Of a stretch of 64,000 nt of DNA, positions 60,417-64,000 are shown in pieces. Within the stretch, counting starts at the first letter, position 1, and each line of letters starts with the position of its first letter. The DNA is from Oceanicoccus sagamiensis (GTDB lineage: Bacteria > Pseudomonadota > Gammaproteobacteria > Pseudomonadales > Dasaniaceae), in assembly GCF_002117105.1 (NCBI RefSeq), contig NZ_CP019343.1:1922001-1986000 (forward strand), in the 5' to 3' direction. The notes beneath the pieces are model-generated. The model had not been told where the DNA came from. It saw only the letters and a program-made list of their open reading frames with translations, and made no database searches. The translations under genes and the position numbers were made by a program.

Positions 60417-61433
60417 ATGGCTGATTTAAAATTAGGTTTGGCCCAGGGCTATTGGGGCCGAGGCCCCCATGCAAATTTTGTAGAGATGGCGCAGGAGGCC
60501 GAGAAGCTGGGTTATGACTCCGTCTGGTCCGCTGAGTCCTGGGGCAACGATGCCTTTACACCCTTGTGCTGGATTGGCGCCCAAACAGAGAAAATCAAGC
60601 TGGGTACTGCCGTAGTACAATTATCGGCCCGCCCACCTACCGCCTGCGCCATGCATGCTCTCAGTCTCGATTTATTATCCAATGGCCGTTTTATTCTTGG
60701 CCTGGGTGTATCTGGCCCACAAGTGGTTGAAGGTTGGTATGGCCAGCCCTTCCCCAAGCCATTGGCCAGAACCCGCGAGTATATTGATATTGTGCGCCAG
60801 GTGTTTGCTCGGGAAGCACCGGTTACCAACGCAGGCCCTCATTATCCCTTACCTTATCCCGGTGATGATGGCATGGGTTTGGGCAAACCCCTTAAACCGA
60901 TTGTGCATCCACTAAGAAATAAAATCCCCATCTTTATGGGGGCAGAGGGGCCAAAAAATATTGCCCTGTCTACAGAAATTGCTGATGGTTGGTTGCCCTT
61001 GTTTTATAACCCCTATGATGAAAGCGTCTATGAACAATCACTGGTTAATGCGCCGGATGATTTTCAAATTAACCAAATGGTCATCGTTAATATTACCGAT
61101 GATATTGATGCGGGCTTGCATGGTGTTAAAGCCTTTTTAAGTCTTTATGTTGGCGGTATGGGTGCAAAGAATACCAACTTCCATAAAGATCTATTCTGCC
61201 GTATGGGTTATGAAGCCGAGGCGGAAAAAATTCAGCAATTATTTATGGAAAATAAACGGGATGAAGCTGCGGCGGTAATCCCCGATGAGTTAGCCGATGC
61301 TTTGTCACTGGTTGGGCCAAAAGATAGAATCAAAGATCGGCTGCAAGCCTGGCGCGAATCTAAAGTGACCACGCTATTAGTGGCCACCACGGATAAGCAG
61401 CAGTTAAGGGATGTGGCAGAACTGGTTTTATAA
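60417..61433 (+). CDS. LLM-class (luciferase-like) flavin/F420 oxidoreductase
   Basis: A 338-residue TIM-barrel oxidoreductase. The opening LKLGLAQGYWG, EKLGYDSVWSAESWGNDAFTPLCWIGAQT, IKLGTAVVQLSARPPTACAMHALSLDLLSNGRFILGLGVSGPQVVEGWYG and KIPIFMGAEGPKNIALSTEIADGWLPLF fit the F420-dependent LLM class best known from actinobacteria. In a gammaproteobacterium the cofactor may instead be FMN. GGAG lies 6 bases before the ATG. The stop overlaps the next start in TAATG, so it is translationally coupled to the thiolase-like gene. Confidence 0.85.
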   Translation: MADLKLGLAQGYWGRGPHANFVEMAQEAEKLGYDSVWSAESWGNDAFTPLCWIGAQTEKIKLGTAVVQLSARPPTACAMHALSLDLLSNGRFILGLGVSGPQVVEGWYGQPFPKPLARTREYIDIVRQVFAREAPVTNAGPHYPLPYPGDDGMGLGKPLKPIVHPLRNKIPIFMGAEGPKNIALSTEIADGWLPLFYNPYDESVYEQSLVNAPDDFQINQMVIVNITDDIDAGLHGVKAFLSLYVGGMGAKNTNFHKDLFCRMGYEAEAEKIQQLFMENKRDEAAAVIPDELADALSLVGPKDRIKDRLQAWRESKVTTLLVATTDKQQLRDVAELVL

Positions 61434-62950
61434 TGGTGAGCCATTGTGTTACTGATAATACGCCGGTGTTAATAGGTGCTGGACAATATGTGCAGCGAGA
61501 GGCGACGGATAGCTCGCCGATGATGCTGGCCGCAGAAGCGGCCAAACTCGCCATCACTAATACCGGTGCTGATAATATTGCTGCGCATATTGATACGATC
61601 TGCGTTACCCGATTATTTTCCGATATGGGCCATTTATGGCCCTGCCCTTGGGGACGTAGTGATAATCCTCCTGAGTCTATTGCTCAGGCTATTGGTGCCA
61701 GCCCACACGCTCGTATCTATTCTGAAATGGGCGGCAATCAACCACAGTCACAAGTGATTGAGTTTGCCCGTGATATTGCTCAGGGCAAGCGTGAAATAGT
61801 TTTAATGACGGGAGCTGAAGCGCTAAAAAACCAGCGCCATGCCGAGCGTAATCAGCAAGAGTTGGATTGGAATGAACACTTTGATCTGCCCCTTGACGAT
61901 CGTGGTATGGGTGACTCTGTCGTTACCACCCAGGAAATCAATAACGGGCTGAATAATGTGCTCTATTATTACAGCCTGATCGAGCAGGCCCAACGCCATC
62001 AGGCCGGCCGTACAGTGGCACAACATCAACAATTTATGGCGGAACTATTAGCCCCTTTTAGTCAGGTAGCGGCAAATAATCCCAGCGCACAATTCCCCGG
62101 TCAGCAGCGTGCTGAAGACATCCGTAGTGCAGACCCGATTAATTTTTTATACAGCAAACGGATGATCGCTCAGGATAGCGTTAACCAGTCGGCGGGGTTA
62201 ATTTTATGCAGCGTGGCAAAAGCCAGAGAGATGGGTGTTGCCGAATCCCAGTTTGTTTATCTACATGGTATGGCAGAAGGTACCGAACTACCGGTTAGCC
62301 AACGCCCTGATCCTGCGATCTCTCCCATAGCTAATAAGGTTGTTGATAAAGCCTTGGCGATAGCTCAACAGACTATTGCCGATATCGACCTTATCGATAT
62401 TTACAGTTGTTTCCCCTGTGCCGTGACCGCGATTACTAATCATCTGGGCCTGCCCACTGATGGTAGTAAAGCATTAACCTTAACGGGAGGTCTGCCTTAT
62501 TTTGGCGGCCCCGGCAATAACTACAGTATGCATGCTTTGGTGGAAGCGGTTTTACAATTGCGGCAACAGCCGCAAAGTTATGCCTTAGTGACCTGCAATG
62601 GCGGTGTGCTGTCAAAACATGCCAGTGGTATTTATTCCTGCCGTCCCAGTGCGGTGGATTGGTCTGCGACAGAAACGTCTATTGAAAATAATCTACCCCG
62701 TTGTGAGATTAACAGCGAGCCCAGTCAGGGCAATATTGTCAGTTACTCCGTCGACTTTGATCGCAAGGGTAATGCCAAAGCGATTATTTTAGCCGAGACG
62801 CAGGCGGGTGAGCGCTTTGTAGCCTGCACCGCAAAAGACGATCAGGATACGGCTATGGCTTTATTGCAGAGTGAAGCAACGGGTAAGCAAGTCATCATTA
62901 ATAGTGCCGACAATGGGCGGCTGAACTTTATCTTGGAGCACTCAGCATGA
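61433..62950 (+). CDS. thiolase-like protein type 1 (acetyl-CoA acetyltransferase family)
   Basis: A 505-residue thiolase-superfamily protein: VLIGAGQYVQRE, EMGGNQPQSQVIEFARDIAQGKREIVLMTGAEAL, SAGLILCSVAKAREMGV, DLIDIYSCFPCAV, LTLTGGLPYFGGPGNNYSMHALVEAV and LVTCNGGVLSKHASGIY. The canonical thiolase GHPxGxSG His motif is replaced by GGPGNNYSMH. The last about 85 residues form an extra domain typical of TLP1 (VSYSVDFDRKGNAKAIILAE). Such proteins act on CoA esters in sterol or unusual fatty acid catabolism, though catalysis is often unproven. It overlaps the LLM gene by 1 base and the synthetase gene by 4. Confidence 0.83.
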   Translation: MVSHCVTDNTPVLIGAGQYVQREATDSSPMMLAAEAAKLAITNTGADNIAAHIDTICVTRLFSDMGHLWPCPWGRSDNPPESIAQAIGASPHARIYSEMGGNQPQSQVIEFARDIAQGKREIVLMTGAEALKNQRHAERNQQELDWNEHFDLPLDDRGMGDSVVTTQEINNGLNNVLYYYSLIEQAQRHQAGRTVAQHQQFMAELLAPFSQVAANNPSAQFPGQQRAEDIRSADPINFLYSKRMIAQDSVNQSAGLILCSVAKAREMGVAESQFVYLHGMAEGTELPVSQRPDPAISPIANKVVDKALAIAQQTIADIDLIDIYSCFPCAVTAITNHLGLPTDGSKALTLTGGLPYFGGPGNNYSMHALVEAVLQLRQQPQSYALVTCNGGVLSKHASGIYSCRPSAVDWSATETSIENNLPRCEINSEPSQGNIVSYSVDFDRKGNAKAIILAETQAGERFVACTAKDDQDTAMALLQSEATGKQVIINSADNGRLNFILEHSA

Positions 62951-64000
62951 GTTGGAATTATAGTGAAGCGATTGACCGAATCGGTCAGGGGCCACTGGCT
63001 GATCGCCCGGCATTGATTCACGAAAACACGGCGATCAGTTTTGCGCAGTTAAGGCAAAGGGCCAGAGGGATTGCGGCGTGGTTACAACAGTTGCCGCTGC
63101 AACGGCATAGCCATATTGGCCACTATATGCGTAATTCTAACGCCTATCTTGAAACCTTTTTTGGCAGCAGCTTAATAGGCTGTGCCCATGTTAATGTTAA
63201 CTACCGCTATCAAAATAGAGAATTAGAAGAGCTGTGTAATACGCTGGATATTGAAGTGCTGGTTTACGATGCAGAATTTGCCGACCGGGTTGCAGCGATT
63301 AAGCCGCAACTGGAAAAAACCATTGCTTTTATTGAAGTAACAACCACCGTACCCATTAACGATTTTGCTACCGCCATACACGAACTCTACGATTATCCTA
63401 CAGCAGACTTGCAAAAAAATACCGCTGGCGATAATCAGATTTTAATTGCCACTGGAGGCACTACCGGTTTGCCCAAAGGTACACAGTGGTTGCAGCAGGA
63501 CCTCTGGCAAAAAATGAATGTCTGCAGTAATTTTGGCATGCTGCCGGTTAAAGAAACGCCGCAAACCTTTGATGACTATATCGGTATTATTGAAGGCTTG
63601 CCTGCCTCGCCTGCCTTATTTCCTATGTCGCCCCTAATGCATGGCACGGGTTTAATGATGGCCATTTCTTTATTGGCTCAGGGCTCGCCAGTGGTTACTA
63701 CCGGCAAAGCCAAATATGACCCGGATCATTGTCTCGACTTAATGGCTGCCAATAAGGTTGGCATGATTGTCATTGTCGGTGATGCCTTTGCGCTTCCTTT
63801 ATTGGCCGCTATTGAAAGTCGTAACGACAATTGTTTTGCATCGGTAGCGGTAGTGATGTCTTCAGGTGCTATTTTAAGTGATGAAAGCAGAGCGCGTTTT
63901 AAAGCTCAGCGCGATGCTATGGTGCTGTTAGATACTCTGGGCTCTTCGGAAGCCTCAGGGTTTGCCATGACCACTGAGCAGGCCGGTATTTTTATGCCTA
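62947..64000 (+). CDS. acyl-CoA synthetase, AMP-binding family (partial, cut by window edge)
   Basis: An ATG at 62947, overlapping the thiolase-like stop (ATGA), opens a frame that runs off the right edge after 351 codons. It reads MSWNYSEAIDRIG, RPALIHENTAISFAQLRQRARGIAAWL, HIGHYMRNSNAYLETFFG, VNVNYRYQNRELEELCN and then ILIATGGTTGLPKGTQW, the AMP-binding P-loop-like motif (about residues 166-182). Later parts are PLMHGTGLMMAISLLAQG and LLDTLGSSEASGF. These match class I adenylate-forming acyl-CoA synthetases of the FadD type, similar to those used for sterol side chains. It probably activates the acid degraded by the preceding enzymes. Confidence 0.88.
   Translation, partial: MSWNYSEAIDRIGQGPLADRPALIHENTAISFAQLRQRARGIAAWLQQLPLQRHSHIGHYMRNSNAYLETFFGSSLIGCAHVNVNYRYQNRELEELCNTLDIEVLVYDAEFADRVAAIKPQLEKTIAFIEVTTTVPINDFATAIHELYDYPTADLQKNTAGDNQILIATGGTTGLPKGTQWLQQDLWQKMNVCSNFGMLPVKETPQTFDDYIGIIEGLPASPALFPMSPLMHGTGLMMAISLLAQGSPVVTTGKAKYDPDHCLDLMAANKVGMIVIVGDAFALPLLAAIESRNDNCFASVAVVMSSGAILSDESRARFKAQRDAMVLLDTLGSSEASGFAMTTEQAGIFMP

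Overview
The window looks like chromosomal DNA of a marine-type gammaproteobacterium. Indicators are the E. coli-like gene families (GrxA, CysE, SrkA, ModABC, ComF next to BioB, DUF3094, LpoB, Pgi), the Gram-negative envelope genes (autotransporters, porin, RND pump, many lipoproteins) and a BioH-BioC fusion, which I recall from Cellvibrionales relatives such as Saccharophagus and Teredinibacter. Placement near Cellvibrionales/Spongiibacteraceae is inference. I see no tRNA, rRNA, CRISPR array, prophage or intact insertion sequence.

Layout. 0-4 kb: the start of a lipoprotein gene running off the left edge, then grxA, an M48 protease, cysE, a TrmB-family methyltransferase and a hexapeptide acyltransferase, punctuated by copies of a dispersed palindromic element. 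4.2-7.7 kb: modABC translationally coupled to srkA. 7.8-9.5 kb: a phosphate-selective-type porin with an odd N-terminal domain. 9.5-14.8 kb: comF divergent from bioB-bioF-bioHC-bioD, with a candidate BirA operator between them. 14.9-20.9 kb: a flagellar-rod-like small protein, an SprA-related putative metalloprotease, DUF3094, a 7TM hybrid histidine kinase, a YcgR-like PilZ protein behind a good sigma-28 promoter match, and cysteine synthase.

21.2-31.1 kb: two tandem giant autotransporters with related barrels and NSGT/VGNV-type passenger repeats, each followed by a strong terminator. 31.3-38.3 kb: a membrane-anchored PP2C phosphatase, a double-FHA coiled-coil protein and a Ser/Thr kinase with a repeat-rich periplasmic half, then a lipoprotein-like hydrolase. 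These three probably form one phosphorylation circuit, with recurring K-T-I/V motifs as candidate phosphosites. 38.3-40.9 kb: an operon of an isochorismatase-fold hydrolase and two PuuE-like deacetylase-fold proteins. 41.4-47.3 kb: pgi and an RND efflux pair whose pump gene is frameshifted.

47.9-52.0 kb: five consecutive lipoprotein genes including LpoB and two LPP20 members. 52.0-59.7 kb: small envelope proteins, a second frameshifted gene (NAD(P)-binding), a dicarboxylate symporter fused to a periplasmic binding domain, a secreted DUF924 protein and a DUF3360 membrane protein. 59.8-64 kb: SnoaL-like protein, luciferase-like oxidoreductase, thiolase-like protein and acyl-CoA synthetase (cut by the right edge), an overlapping acyl-CoA catabolic operon.

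Both frameshifts lie at homopolymers, so they may be sequence errors rather than real lesions. All functional names rest on reading motifs by eye; no database search was run.
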